A stretch of DNA of 64,000 nt from Eonycteris spelaea (GCA_003508835.1 PUFA01000166.1:2900001-2964000); one strand, 5' to 3'; positions 43,080 through 53,679 are shown, counted from the first letter of the stretch. The notes: generated by a model not told the origin, from the sequence alone. Program-made: numbers and translations.

Positions 43080-43795
43080 AATGGTGTTTTTCCCCCAGTT
43101 CAAATTATCCCAACAGATGTGGTTTAAAAGAAAAATACCTGGTCACTCAGAGCCACAATCCGCAAAAATGTACTTATAATTCAGGAAAAGGAGGCAGGGA
43201 GGGCGTCCTCTACTAACCACGGTAAGCAATTTGTTCAGTCCTCAAAGCACGAAGTAATTTTCGTTTTTAACTGGCTTTCATGTTCAAGGGAATATAAATG
43301 TCAGAAATCAAGTATTCCCTCTGGATGGTGGAGTAATAAATAGCTTTCATACCATTCTGCACAGATGCTGTTACTAAATTGAGACCAGGAAAAGATATAG
43401 ACAACTATAGCAACAAACTGATGATGAATCTATTTTTAAGAGCAGTGGTTAAATTAGCAAGATTTGTTAAATTAAAAAAAAAAACTTCGGAGGAAATAAT
43501 TTTGGCACCAATTCTAAGAAATCAAAGGAGAATCAGAGTTAGAGTAAATGAGCAATCCAATCAGCCCAGAAAGGGCAAAGATCATTATATTTCAGTTTTA
43601 AACAAAATTCTGACTGTTTTAAAGCATAAAAGAAAGTTTTATACCTTGAAAGCCTTAAAATATTACTGGGAATAGAAGAAAATATTTCTGAAATGATAAA
43701 AAAAAACTTTATACTTCAAATAAAATATATAAGAATAATATCACTTATCTACCTTTAGGGAAATTCATACTTAAAACCAAGATATGAATGTTTAT
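43080..43795. other. Non-coding, A-rich in the second half
   Basis: A 98-codon plus-strand open frame (43379-43675) is Lys/Arg/Leu-rich, without motif, in A-rich sequence. I do not regard it as a gene. No confident repeat. Confidence 0.35.
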
Positions 43796-43799
43796 TCTA

Positions 43800-44205
43800 A
43801 TTGATTCAATTATATTAATTTAGCAAATATTTTTAACCATTCCAACATAACTATTCCACTCCTGGGTATTTGTCCTAAAATAAATAATGCAAAAATGTCA
43901 ATAACAACAAATATTCAAAGAAGTATTATTTTATAATAGTGTATATTGAAAATGGAACCAAAACAGAGGAAATTAATAAGTTACTGAGTAACAATTACTT
44001 GTAAGGTATTATTTGGGTATTTTGCCTAAAGTATATTTAACAGTAATAATCATAATCTAGATGTTATTTTTCTATTGAGGAAATGATCTGAAAGAGGGAA
44101 TGTAAAAACTATACATATAATCTAACAATTATGTAAAAAGCACCAAAAAAAAAAAGAAAAGACACAAAGTCAAAAAGACAACAATAAATTGATACATTTA
44201 TATCT
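43800..44205 (+). mobile_element. Old L1ME-like 3' fragment
   Basis: 'cataactattccactcctgg', 'gtatttgtcctaaaataaat', 'aatgcaaaaatgtcaataac' and 'agaagtattattttataata' followed by 'gtgtatattgaaaatggaac' match the late ORF2 region of old L1ME elements. The remainder is diverged, with an A-run at about 44145-44160. Confidence 0.65.
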
Positions 44206-44249
44206 TGGTATAAGAATATAGTTTTAAAGATATATAGTTTTTAAGGGCA

Positions 44250-44392
44250 AGGGCTCCATTAACCAAATTGGCTGGGTTAAAATCAGTTTTGTGACCTCAG
44301 GGAATTTACATAGTTTCCCTGTATATGTAAAGTCAGAATAATAATAATAGTAGTACCACAGACACTGTAGTGTTGTTGAGAGGTATGGTAGA
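44250..44392 (+). mobile_element. MIR fragment
   Basis: 'ctgggttaaaatcagttttg' and 'tgacctcagggaatttacat' followed by 'aataataatagtagtaccac' and 'gtagtgttgttgagaggtat' match the forward MIR order. Confidence 0.6.
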
Positions 44393-44394
44393 TG

Positions 44395-44905
44395 AATAAT
44401 ATATCCATAACATTCATGTTTTAATCCCTAGAACCTATGTGTTACCTTACACAGGAAAGTGAAATTCTGTTGCTAATTCAGGAATTAAGGTTGCTAATCA
44501 GTTTACCTTAAAATAGGGAGGGTATGCAGGTTTTCTAGCTGGGCCCAAGGTAATCACAAGGGCTTTCTTTACAAGTGGAATAGAGAGATAAAAGGAGGAG
44601 TCAGAGAAAGAGATGTGACAATGAAAACAGTGTCAAAGACATGCTGTGTTGCTGGCTTTCAAGATAGGGGAAAGGGCCATGAGCCAAGGAATGTGAGTGG
44701 CTTCCAGAAAATGAAAAAGAGCCTCCTGAAAAAAAGAAAGAAAAAAGAAAAAAAAAAAAACATCCTTCTGACAATTTGACTTTAGCCCCGTGAGGGTATG
44801 TTGGACTTTTGAACTACAAAACTGTGAGGTAATAACAAATTGGTGTTGTTTAAATCCACTAAATTTGTGGTTATTTGTTACAGCAGTAGTAGAAACATAA
44901 TATAA
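44395..44905 (+). mobile_element. MaLR (MLT1-type) solitary LTR
   Basis: Forward LTR. 'taatccctagaacctatgtg', 'ttaccttacacaggaaagtg', 'gctgggcccaaggtaatcac', 'agtcagagaaagagatgtga', 'gttgctggctttcaagatag', 'gggccatgagccaaggaatg', 'tgactttagccccgtgaggg', 'tggacttttgaactacaaaa', 'ctgtgaggtaataacaaatt' and 'taaatttgtggttatttgtt' give strong ordered similarity. An A-rich run at about 44728-44761 interrupts it. A 147-codon minus-strand open frame (44633-45076) is a shadow of this LTR and the adjacent transposon. Confidence 0.9.
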
Positions 44906-44909
44906 GAGG

Positions 44910-45027
44910 ACCAAGTTAGTTTTTATGAGTAAAATCTTCAAAACAATACTTGGCCTGTGGTGAGCATTCTGTAAGCTGTTATATTTTGGATGGTGTTTTC
45001 TACCACATTTTCCAATAAACAATATGT
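44910..45027. other. Short spacer between LTR and Tigger element
   Basis: A resemblance to MIR 3' sequence around 44930-44985 (aaacaatacttggcctgtgg) is possible but weak. Confidence 0.3.
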
Positions 45028-45028
45028 A

Positions 45029-45505
45029 CAGTAGTTGCCACTTATCCACAGTTTCACCGTCCACGGTTTCACTCACCTGCAGTCAGTCATCATGTCTCGG
45101 TGATCTGGATCACCCGGAGTAGATGATCCTTCTTCTGGTTATCATCAGAAGGTCAATAGTAGCCTAACACCACATCACAATGCCTACATCATCTCACCTC
45201 ACTTGATCCCTTCATGTAAACATTGTATCATCTCACATCATCACAAGAAGCAAGGTAGATACAGTACAATAAGATATTTTGAGAGAGACTGCATTCACAT
45301 AACTTTTATTGTGGTATATTATAATTGTTCTATTTTATTAATCATTGTTGTTAGTCTCTTATTGTGCCTAATTTATAAATTAAACTTGATTATAGGTACA
45401 TCCATAAAAGAAAAAGCATAGTATCTATAGAGTTCAGTATTATCTGCAGTTTCACATCTATTGGGGGTCTTGGAACATATTCCCCATGGATAATGGGGAC
45501 TGCCG
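45029..45505. mobile_element. Tigger-type DNA transposon, non-autonomous copy B
   Basis: About 477 bp between inverted termini: cagtagttgccacttatcc at the left and, at the right, the inverted equivalent ggataatggggactgccg. TA dinucleotides flank both ends (the tetrad tgta before, ta at 45506), as expected for Tc1/mariner-class insertions. The right third shares 'tcttattgtgcctaatttat' and 'aaattaaacttgattatagg' with the copy at 17603. The left third has lost the central Tigger text and instead carries CATCTCAC/CATCACA-type diverged repeats. No transposase frame remains. Confidence 0.85.
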
Positions 45506-45509
45506 TATT

Positions 45510-47235
45510 GGTTAAATATTAACCTTAAAAATAAGTGGAAGATTACTTACAGAAGGAAATGTTATCATTCTCATTACTAGTTAATACATGAAAAACTTTT
45601 TAATTGCAGAACATTTATTCAAATATAAAATGAAAAAAAAAACTTTCCTAAATTAAAAAGACATTTTATTCGACATGTTTTTCACTTGCTAACAAAATAC
45701 TGACAAGTAAATTGGGCTGGAGTAGACTAAAAGAGGTTTTATTTTGCATGCGATTTATAGACTATGAGAAAAACTGTGAATCCATCTAGAATCCAGATGC
45801 AGGTTAGAAATCCAAGACATGGAGTCCAGTAAGTTCCTTTACAGACAAGGATCATAAAAATTTGGAATTTCACTCCTAGTAAAAGCCTCTAGGAATTTGT
45901 GAATTTCATTTTCATTCCAACAAAAAAGTGAGAAATCAAATTGTAGCAAGTCAGCTGAGAGCACTCGCTTCCCTTAATTCTTGGCTCACTCAGGTCTCCA
46001 GGGCAATCAAAAATTTCAGTTCCATCCAAACACTTAGCAAGATCCCGCATATGTATGGCCAGGCCCTGTGTTAAGTAGCATTGACCTAAAAATATAGACA
46101 GCATATAATGTGTAACTTTTATCGTTGAAAAAAATACAGCCTCATTATTTTAAAAAGTTGGAACATTTAACGCTCATCCTCAACTTTTTATTCAAAAATA
46201 TTTCTTGAATGTCCTTCTGAAAATATTTAGGTATTATGAAATACTTTCAAATAGACTGCATGGTGTTTCAAATAATTCATAGAAAGGAACAAGAAACTGT
46301 AGCTTTTCTCTTTTACTACTTTGTAACTATTCTCAGATACCTCATCATTTAAATATTTGGCAAAACAGCCAGAATATTGATAATTCCATAAGAATTATAT
46401 AACAAGATATTTATCAAACAGTTAGATTTTTAAGACAGCGCCTTTTCTTTTTAATTTAATTTTTATTCTTATTAATGGAAATAATGCACATGAAAGCAGA
46501 TTCATGCCCCATCTGTCTTCTTTTCTAATTCCAGCTCCCCAAAAACACCACTTTCAATATTTTTGACTTTTTATTTGATTGTTAATGTAGCTTATTTCAT
46601 ATTCATAAATAGCTCATTTGTATTGCTGTTTTATGATTTGTTTAATTTAAATCCTATTTATTGATTTCTACCATATAAATGAAAATTTAATTCTCATAGC
46701 CAGCTCCATCACCCTCTCACACACAAGCTTTAATTCATCTTTACCTATTCTTTTAAAATAGTTGTATCAGCCTTTTTGGTTTAATCAAGGCTTATTGCTA
46801 CATTTTATGACTATGTAAACACAATGCAGAGTAGATCGGCATAATATATTATGGTTTCCTTTCCTTTCTCCTATTATATTTTGTTCACTGAAATTACAAA
46901 TTTCCTCATTTAATTCAATTGTTAGATTTACTTTGTAACTGCTGCAAATGAATTCCCTAACTCTTTGACAGAGTTGAACTCCAGCACAACAGAAAACCCC
47001 AGTTTTGCCTCTTTACAGGCATCCCTGCTGGAGCTCTCTGTCCCTCTGCTGTGAGTTGGACTGGTTGCCTTAGAGGCCTGCCACACAGCAATTGTCCTAA
47101 GACTTTCCTTCTGGGTCATTCTGGGAAGTGCCTTCACCTCATCACTATGTTATAAACCTTGTTTCAGGACATCTCTCCTTCTCTCTAGGGTGATATCCTA
47201 TCTTTAGGGTCACACATCTTCAGGAGTATCCTGAA
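45510..47235. other. Non-coding, AT-rich, unassigned
   Basis: No gene recognised. Short A-runs occur. 46040-46100 contains a weak inverted L2-like end. 46430-46920 has text reminiscent of old L1 in reverse, but no clear landmark. Confidence 0.3.
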
Positions 47236-47239
47236 AAGG

Positions 47240-48725
47240 ATGATTGGGACCTAAAAATTTTTAAGAACTTTCAGGTACAAAAATGCCTTCATTCTATCTT
47301 TGTGGTTGGCTATTAATTTGGCTGGATATAGAATTCTGTTCTGTTGGACTCCATTGTCTCTAGCCTCCCATATTGTTTTCAGGAGTCTAATCTTACTCTG
47401 ATTTCAGCCATTTATTTGTAATCTATTTCCACCCCTCTCTGGAGGTTTTTAGAATTTTTTTTAATCTCTTGTGTTCTAATACTTTTAGGATGATATGCCT
47501 TGTTTTGGTTTTAATTTTTGTTTTTCAACACCCATTTTGCTCAGTCATTCATTTAGCCTTTTCTTTGGAACTTAATTCCTATAGTTTGGGAAATATTTTT
47601 AGAATAAGTCTTTAATAATTTTTTTTTTTTTACTTCCTCTGTTATTTTAAAACTTCTCTTACTCAGGTCCTTTGGAACTCCTCAACTGACCCTTCTGTTT
47701 TCTAGTTTTTTCTCACCACTTTTGGGACATATATTTTTAAAATATTTTCTTAACTTTATTTACCAAGTCTTCCACTGAATTTTTAACTTGTGCTATCATA
47801 TTTTAATATCCAAGATCTTTCTTTTAAAAGCAATCTATTCTTTTTAATAAACACATTTTCTTCTCTCATATTTCTGAGAATAAAAAGGCTCAGTTATTTT
47901 TTTTCTATTTGCTTAGTTCATTGTTGAGTCTGTTTTCAAAATCTGGTGATCCATGGGTACCTTGCTGGAAATGAAATGCCTTAATGTGGGACTTGTTGAC
48001 TGGTGGGTTTCACTCCAAGATGATCCAGGGACACAGTTGTCTTTACAAAGATTCACAAAAGTAGTCTCTGTAGTGCTTCACTATCAGGCTATTTATGTTT
48101 CCAAATAAGAATCTTTCAGTCTCAGGGCTTAAGATTAGAGAGCTGGTTACAAGCTTTATTGTCAGCGTTCAGGAAGCTGAGTAGGGGCTGAGTATACAGC
48201 TCTTCACCTAACATCCTCTGTTTTCAGTAAAGTGCCTCTATCTTACCCTCTAAAGTGTACAACCTCTTTAATTTAAAAGACTGTGCAATTCATTCTCTCT
48301 TGACAGTAAAGCTCAAACCTTGGGCCAGAGTAGCAAGGCGCAGTTGGCCTGAGGAAAAAGATAAGGAGACTTAACTGCTAATAAAACGTTTCTCAACCAA
48401 TTCATCTGTGTTTAGCTCCATCCACCACCTCCTACTTTTTAAGACACCAGTGGTCCAAATTTCCTGAGCCTCTTTTAAGTTCTGTAGGATGAATCAGTTT
48501 GCTTTTTATTAACTTTCCACACTCCACGCTTGTATTTCAGATCTTTCAAGTCAGTTAAGTCTGTTATTTCAAATTCTTCCAAATTTCTGCTTTCAAAAAA
48601 TTTTAAATTACTTATCTGATATAAATGTATGCCTTTATGTACTTGTAAATTTGTGCCTTTTATAAAGTTCCTTTATGGTCATTCAAGTGAAACATGGGAA
48701 AAAGCAGAAGTAAACCTGTGTGTTT
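47240..48725 (-). mobile_element. Old L1ME-like element, minus strand, fragmented
   Basis: Plus-strand text shows 'ggctggatatagaattctgt', 'tgttggactccattgtctct', 'tcttactctgatttcagcca' and 'aggatgatatgccttgtttt', the inverted form of a well-known long T-rich L1ME segment. 'agtcttccactgaatttttaa' shortened and 'agtttttaa'-type words follow. The stretch near 48690-48740 (acctgtgtgtttattctgcc) fits its 'cgtgttcattccgccatctt' end. Boundaries and subfamily are uncertain. Confidence 0.55.
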
Positions 48726-48929
48726 ATTCTGCCACATTTGTCTGAAACGATCTCTTTTATTTTTTTAAATAATTCAACATTCTTTAAAATTTTTATGTTT
48801 TTATTTTGAGATTTTATAAGTATAAAAGTTTCTTAAAGAACTATACTATAATTACAAGCAGAGGCATTCATAATTGCTTATTTTCTTAATTTTTAATATG
48901 TAGTAGCTAAAATCATTGAAAATGGGAAT

Positions 48930-49095
48930 TAACAGACCTGAAATAAAATCATGACTCACAGTTTGTATCATCTTAGCAAGTTGTTTGACTTCTCTAGATT
49001 TTACCTTTATTTTCTATAGAATGGCACTAATAATGGTAACCTATTTCATAGTAAGATTAAATGAGATAATTTCTATTTTAAAGAGTACAGAGTGT
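48930..49095 (+). mobile_element. MIR element
   Basis: Forward MIR. 'atcttagcaagttgtttgac', 'ttctctagattttaccttta', 'tagaatggcactaataatgg', 'taacctatttcatagtaaga' and 'ttaaatgagataatttctat' match the core and 3' half. Confidence 0.8.
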
Positions 49096-49194
49096 GTTCA
49101 CTATTCATGGATGGTGTTACAGACCATGCTAAAGTTTGTGTTCTATTTGGAGACCAACAAATTCTTTTCCGACAGGATGGTACAATGATTACAT

Positions 49195-49560
49195 TTATGT
49201 TTTTGAAAGATCATTCTGGATTGTGGCACAGAGAAAAGATGTAAGGGGCAGGACTCCAGGAAGAGATTAGAAAGTTGCTTTAGCATCTTATTCTCAAGAA
49301 AGAAGCTGGAACCAAGGTAATAAAACCAACAATGTAAAGAGATAAATTACAGAGACATTGAAAATGCAAATTTGACAGAATTTGGTGACCCATTACATAT
49401 TGAAGGAAAAAGGAATCAAAGATGTTTCTCAGTTTCAAGCTTTGAGAACTAGGTGAATAGTAGGGAAACAAGATGATGAGCAGGCTTAGGAGCGAAGTTT
49501 TCCATTTTGGAATCATCATGTTTGAAGGGTCTCAGAGATGTTTAAGTGACCATGTCCACT
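49195..49560 (-). mobile_element. L2 internal fragment
   Basis: 'tttttgaaagatcattctgg', 'attgtggcacagagaaaaga' and 'tgtaaggggcaggactccag', then 'gaatcaaagatgtttctcag', 'gtttcaagctttgagaacta' and 'gtttgaagggtctcagagat', follow the inverted L2 order (ttttaaaaggatcactctggctgctgtgtgga ... ggatgactccaaggtttttggcct ... ttaagtttgagatgcct). Confidence 0.7.
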
Positions 49561-49564
49561 ATGT

Positions 49565-50140
49565 AGTTAGATATTTAGGCTAAGGATTGAAATAAAAATC
49601 TAGAATAGGGCTTTCAAACTATATTCTAAAATCTATTCAAGTAATAGAGGGGTTGAAAGTCATGAAATTCTGTGAAATACCATGAAATAGCAATACATAT
49701 ATGCCTACGCATAATAGCTTTTTAAAAGTTAAATAGATACATGCTAATTTGATATTAAACAAGTAGTATAAGGCACAAAAGATGTACATGAGAGAAAAAT
49801 GTATTATTCTTCCTATTAGCTTAATTTTTTTGTGTGTGAAATATGGGAAGAGTTCAAAATTGCTTGCTTTTAAACAGCCAATGTATGAATTTATATAAAA
49901 CACTATGCTAAAGGTATTAGAATATTATATAGACAAACTTCCCTTTAACCAAAAAAAAAAAAAAGCTTCTTTTTAAGGTAAACAGATGTTAAGAGTGCCT
50001 GTCCATGTTTTCAAATGGCCAAAGACAACATCTTACCTTCCGAGCACCTAAAAATTATTCTCACTGGGTTTGTTTATCTCAATGGTCTATATTTAGTAAC
50101 TGTTAAAGCATCCAACTCAATTAATATTTCTTTTAAAATC
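49565..50140. other. Unique AT-rich non-coding sequence
   Basis: An A-run lies at 49951-49964. No gene or confident repeat. Confidence 0.35.
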
Positions 50141-50144
50141 TGGT

Positions 50145-50440
50145 TTCAAGTTTTTTAAATGGGCCAATGACGTGAACAGACATTTTCCAAAGACATACAA
50201 ATGGCAAACAGGTACATGTAAAGGTGCTCAACATCAGTAATCATCAGTGGAATGCAAATCAAACCACATGAAATATCACCTCACATATTAGCATGGCTAT
50301 TCTAAAAATGACAAGAGATTACAAGTATTGGCATATTGGCAAGGGTGTGGAAGAAGGGAAACTTTGTACAGTGTTGGTGGGAATAGAAATTGGTGTAGCC
50401 ACTATGGAAAAAAGTTTCAAAAATTAAAAATTGATGGGGT
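50145..50440 (+). mobile_element. Outer L1, 5' portion before interruption
   Basis: Forward L1 late ORF2. 'aacagacattttccaaagac', 'aaggtgctcaacatcagtaa', 'gtgttggtgggaatagaaat' and 'ggtgtagccactatggaaaa' run to 'gtttcaaaaattaaaaattg', where the SINE begins. The matching continuation (gttaaacattgaactacctt) resumes at about 51225, so one element is split by a 0.78-kb insertion. Confidence 0.9.
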
Positions 50441-50447
50441 GGCTCCA

Positions 50448-50502
50448 TAATGTAATGGTTAGCACATCTGCTTTACACGTAGAAGGTCTTGGGTTCACAC
50501 CC
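50448..50502 (+). promoter_or_regulatory. Likely RNA polymerase III A and B boxes of the SINE
   Basis: An A-box-like TAATGTAATGGTTAG lies at about 50448-50462, and the B-box-like GGTTCACACCC at 50492-50502 (consensus GGTTCGANNCC). The B box differs from consensus at the central positions, so promoter strength is doubtful. Inferred from tRNA homology. Confidence 0.55.
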
Positions 50503-50524
50503 CAGATGGAGCCACGGACCATAC

Positions 50525-50573
50525 CCTGGGTGTGCCAAGCCCCCTGAGTGTGCAGGGGGTGCTAGGCCCCAGG
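50525..50573 (+). other. Hairpin in SINE body
   Basis: Nested inverted repeats: outer CCTGGG (50525-50530) with CCCAGG (50568-50573), inner AGCCCCCTG with CAGGGGGTGCT around loop AGTGTG. The stem would be stable in the SINE RNA. This is directly visible pairing. Any function is inference. Confidence 0.8.
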
Positions 50574-50735
50574 TGCACTCCATGAGCGTGTGGGAGGAGA
50601 CGCCCTGCCTTCAGAGATTCAATTCTTAAGGGGAAACAGCAACATCCATAGGTCAAAGGTGGAAGGGGGGCGGGAATTAAAGAGGGGAAAAAAGTAAAGA
50701 AATAAAAATAGAAAAATAAAAATAAAAATTGGTGT

Positions 50736-51215
50736 CATTCAATGAATAAATGGATAAAGTAGAGGTGGTACATATATACAATGGAATATTACTCATATTA
50801 CTCAGCCAAAAAAAATAATGAAATCTTGCCATAGAGAAGGACAAATGCCATGTGATTTCACTTATATGTGGAATCTAAAAAACAAAATAAACAAACAATA
50901 TACAAACAAACTCATAGATACAGAGAACATTTTGATAGTTGCCAGCTGGAAGGTGGAGTTGAAGGGGTTGGTGAAAAAGAAAAGGGATTAAGAAGTACGA
51001 ATTTGTAGTTACAAAATAGTCATGGAGATTCAAGTATGGCATAAGGAATATAGTCAACAATATTGTAATGACTATGTATAGTGTCAGATGGGTACTAGAT
51101 TTGTCAGGGTATTAACACTATAAGTTATATAAATGTCTAATCACTATGTTGTTCACCTGACACTAATATAATATTGTATGCTAACTGTAATTAAAGAATA
51201 AATTAATTTTTTAAA
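50736..51215 (+). mobile_element. Inner younger L1 3' fragment joined to the SINE
   Basis: 5'-truncated forward L1 starting at about 'ggtgtcattcaatgaataaa' immediately after the SINE tail. Landmarks are 'acaatggaatattactcata', 'gatttcacttatatgtggaa', 'gaagtacgaatttgtagtta', 'ggcataaggaatatagtcaa', 'gtgtcagatgggtactagat', 'ctatgttgttcacctgacac' and 'gctaactgtaattaaagaat', ending in a short A-rich tail. It is a late L1 of laurasiatherian type, covering the last part of ORF2 and the 3' UTR. Confidence 0.9.
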
Positions 51216-51945
51216 AAATTAGAAAAGAGTTAAACATTGAACTACCTTATGATCCAGAAATCCCAGTCTTAGGTATATAGCCTAAAGAATTGAAATCAAA
51301 ACATCAAAGAGATACCTACATACCCATGTTCATCACATCATTATTTACAATAGCCAAAATATGGAAACAAGCTAAGTATTCTTTGATGGATGAAAGAATA
51401 AAGAAAATATGGTACATATATTAAATGTAATGTTATTCATCCATAGAAAGGAAATCTGTCCATTTACAATAATGAACCTAGAGGTCATTGTGCTAAGTAA
51501 AATAATCTAGACAGAGAAAGGCAAATAGTGCATAGTATCACTTATATGTGTAATTTTTTTTTTAAAAAAAAGGTAGATTTCATAGAAACAGAGAATAGAA
51601 TGGTGGTTTCCAGGGACTGGGAGGGGAAAATTGAGGTTATGTAGGCTAAAGGTACAAATTTTCAATTATAAGAAGAATAAATTCTGAAAATCTAATGTAC
51701 AAATGTACAACGTGGTGACTATAGTTAGTAAGATGATACTGTATACTTTAAAACTTGCTGACAGTAGATCTTAAGCATTCTCACCGCATACAAAAAAAAT
51801 AGTTAACTGTGTGAGGTCATAGGTATGAAGTATCTTGATCTTGGTAATCATTCCGCACTGTACATTTCCATCAAACCATCACAGTGTACACTTTAAACAT
51901 ATACAACTGTATTTGTCAATTCTTCTTCACTTAAGTTTTTTAAAA
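51216..51945 (+). mobile_element. Outer L1, 3' portion after interruption
   Basis: It resumes with 'ttaaacattgaactacctta' then 'tgatccagaaatcccagtct', 'tacccatgttcatcacatca', 'ggtttccagggactgggagg', 'acaacgtggtgactatagtt', 'ttctcaccgcatacaaaaaa' and 'cagtgtacactttaaacata', ending near 51945 with an A-run. These follow directly from the 50145-50440 part in L1 order, so they belong to one older L1MA-type insertion. Confidence 0.9.
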
Positions 51946-51949
51946 AAAA

Positions 51950-52600
51950 AGGCTATTTCAAAAAGAAAGAATGCTAAAAAGCTTTTTTTCAATTCAAAAA
52001 ATCAGCTAAGTCAGATGTTAAACATTCATGCAAAAAGACTGGCCAGCTCCCTTTTCTGCCCTGTATTTTATATAAATGTACATTTCTAGGTGGGCCAGAA
52101 GCCTCAGAGTGCTCAGCAGTGACCATGCTTCCCTAGCATCTGCATGAGAACTGCTTCCTTTTAAATTCTGGCACTTGCAAAGCAATGTGCTTACAACCAA
52201 AGTAATCACGCTCTCTGCTGGTCTTAACTGATTGGGCCTGAGATCACAGGCTTATGCCTGTTACAGATGGCAACCAACCAACCCCCAAACTGGAGCAATA
52301 TTTGCCTTAAAATATAAAAGGCCACGCATGAAATGCAGCAAAATCAAATATGAGTACGATTCTAATCAGGTTGCCATAAAACTAGCTTAAAGCAAGGCAT
52401 CAATTTGGAGCAGATTCTAGGGGTAAAATCTATTTCATTTCAACAGCCCAGTATAAGGAAAGCTCCTAACTCTTCCTTCTGGTTCTAGCAACTAATGCTT
52501 CTAATTGAAGGAGTCAGCCGTTCATATTACCATATGCAATGCAGGCCCACTGAGATGCCTCTAGTACTTGCACATAAACTTACCCTCTGCTCCTTCACCA
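51950..52600. other. Unique non-coding sequence, candidate conserved region
   Basis: No repeat identity and no gene. 52020-52580 has balanced, non-repetitive text with many motif-like words (for example ATGCAAAAAG, CCATATG, AATATGAGTA), the appearance of conserved non-coding DNA. This rests on appearance only. Confidence 0.3.
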
Positions 52601-52604
52601 TTAA

Positions 52605-52770
52605 GATGGCATCATGCACTGAGAAAGCTCTGGCTTGGGGTCAGGGACCTGAGTGATCACCCATTTTCCTTATGAACTCAGACATGTTGTATCTTCCCTG
52701 AATAAGTCTGTCTTCTCATTTATAAGAGGAGAGAATTAAACTAGGTTTCTAAACCCCTATCTAAGTCTAT
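52605..52770 (+). mobile_element. MIR fragment, diverged
   Basis: 'catgcactgagaaagctctg', 'gcttggggtcagggacctga', 'tatgaactcagacatgttgt' and 'aagtctgtcttctcatttat' then 'aagaggagagaattaaacta' follow the forward order of MIR. Confidence 0.65.
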
Positions 52771-52819
52771 TTGATGGGGAACAGATTTAGATCAGCTTCC
52801 TTCTGAAGGTAAAATATTT

Positions 52820-53278
52820 TGTGCCTCCCCTAAAGATATCCATTTCCTGATCACCAAAACCTGTGAATATGTTACCTTACATGGCAAAAAGGGACTTTGT
52901 GAAGGTGATTAAGGATCTTGAGAGGGAGATATCCTGAATTAGCTGGATGGGCCAATGTAATCACAAGGATCCTTATACAAGAGAAGCAGGAAGGTCAGAG
53001 AGAGAATAATAGGAACCAACAGAAGCAGAGGTTGGAATGATATGACCATAAGCCAAGGAATGCTGGCAACTTCTAGGAACCGGAAAAGGCAAGAAACGAT
53101 TTTCCCCTAGAGCCTCCAGAAGGAATGCAGCCCTATTTACATCTTGATTTTTGTCCCAAATGAGGCCCATTTTAGACTTCTCCCCTCCAGAAATGTAAGA
53201 TAATAGATTTATGGCATGTTAAGTCACTGAATTTGTGATCATTTGGTATAGCAACTGCAGGAAACTAATACATGAGAT
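52820..53278 (+). mobile_element. MaLR (MLT1-type) solitary LTR
   Basis: Near full-length forward LTR. 'ctgatcaccaaaacctgtga', 'atatgttaccttacatggca', 'aaaagggactttgtgaaggt', 'ggatgggccaatgtaatcac', 'aaggatccttatacaagaga', 'ccataagccaaggaatgctg', 'ggaaaaggcaagaaacgatt', 'ttcccctagagcctccagaa', 'agaaatgtaagataatagat' and 'gcaactgcaggaaactaata'. No internal provirus is present. Confidence 0.95.
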
Positions 53279-53279
53279 G

Positions 53280-53675
53280 ATCTGGGGAAAGGAAAGAAAA
53301 TACTTATGCATGTTTTAGTTATAAGAATAAGATAAGAATAAGATGAGATGCCACTAAAAAAATACTTTGCTTATAAAAAATGCAAGACTTGAGAAAAACA
53401 GTTGATGCTTTTGGGAGGGCGGCAGGAATGTGATATTATGTAAATTAAAATGAGACATAGAGCAAAAAAATCAGGTGACATTTCATGTTCATTGCAGTTT
53501 TGTTTAACAAATGTACTATTCTATTGCAAGGAATCTAAAAAAAAACTTTTAAAAAATCTACAAGTATCCACTTTCCTTTATATTCAAAGATAATGAGTGA
53601 TCAAGAAGAGAAGTACTCTGCTAAATATCACTCCTCACCATATACTTACAAATGCTATATCACTAAATGTATTAT
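53280..53675. other. Unique non-coding sequence
   Basis: A short tandem (ataagataagaataagat) lies at about 53325-53345. No gene seen. Confidence 0.35.
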
Positions 53676-53679
53676 TCAT

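Larger units (their letters stand above)
50441..50735 (+). mobile_element. tRNA-Val-headed SINE with A-rich tail
   Basis: The first 74 bases fold as a tRNA. Acceptor strand GGCTCCA (50441-50447) pairs with TGGAGCC (50507-50513), discriminator A at 50514. The anticodon stem TCTGC/GTAGA flanks loop TTTACAC with anticodon TAC at 50474-50476, and the T arm is TTGGG/CCCAG. This closely matches vertebrate tRNA-Val(TAC). A body of about 150 bases unrelated to tRNA follows, starting with a strong hairpin (50525-50573), and then an A-rich tail from about 50680. Head, body and tail are the structure of a tRNA-derived SINE, not a free tRNA gene. No other copy is in the window. A bat family SINE is possible by inference. 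Confidence 0.85.

Noticed and set aside
44633..45076. 147-codon minus-strand open frame as a gene
   Set aside because: It overlaps an MLT1-type LTR in antisense and the start of a Tigger element, includes a Phe run encoded by an A-rich tract, and has no protein motif.
50441..50514. Free tRNA-Val(TAC) gene
   Set aside because: The cloverleaf is good, but a non-tRNA body and an A-rich tail follow it, the B box is degraded, and no T-run terminator follows. It is the head of a SINE.
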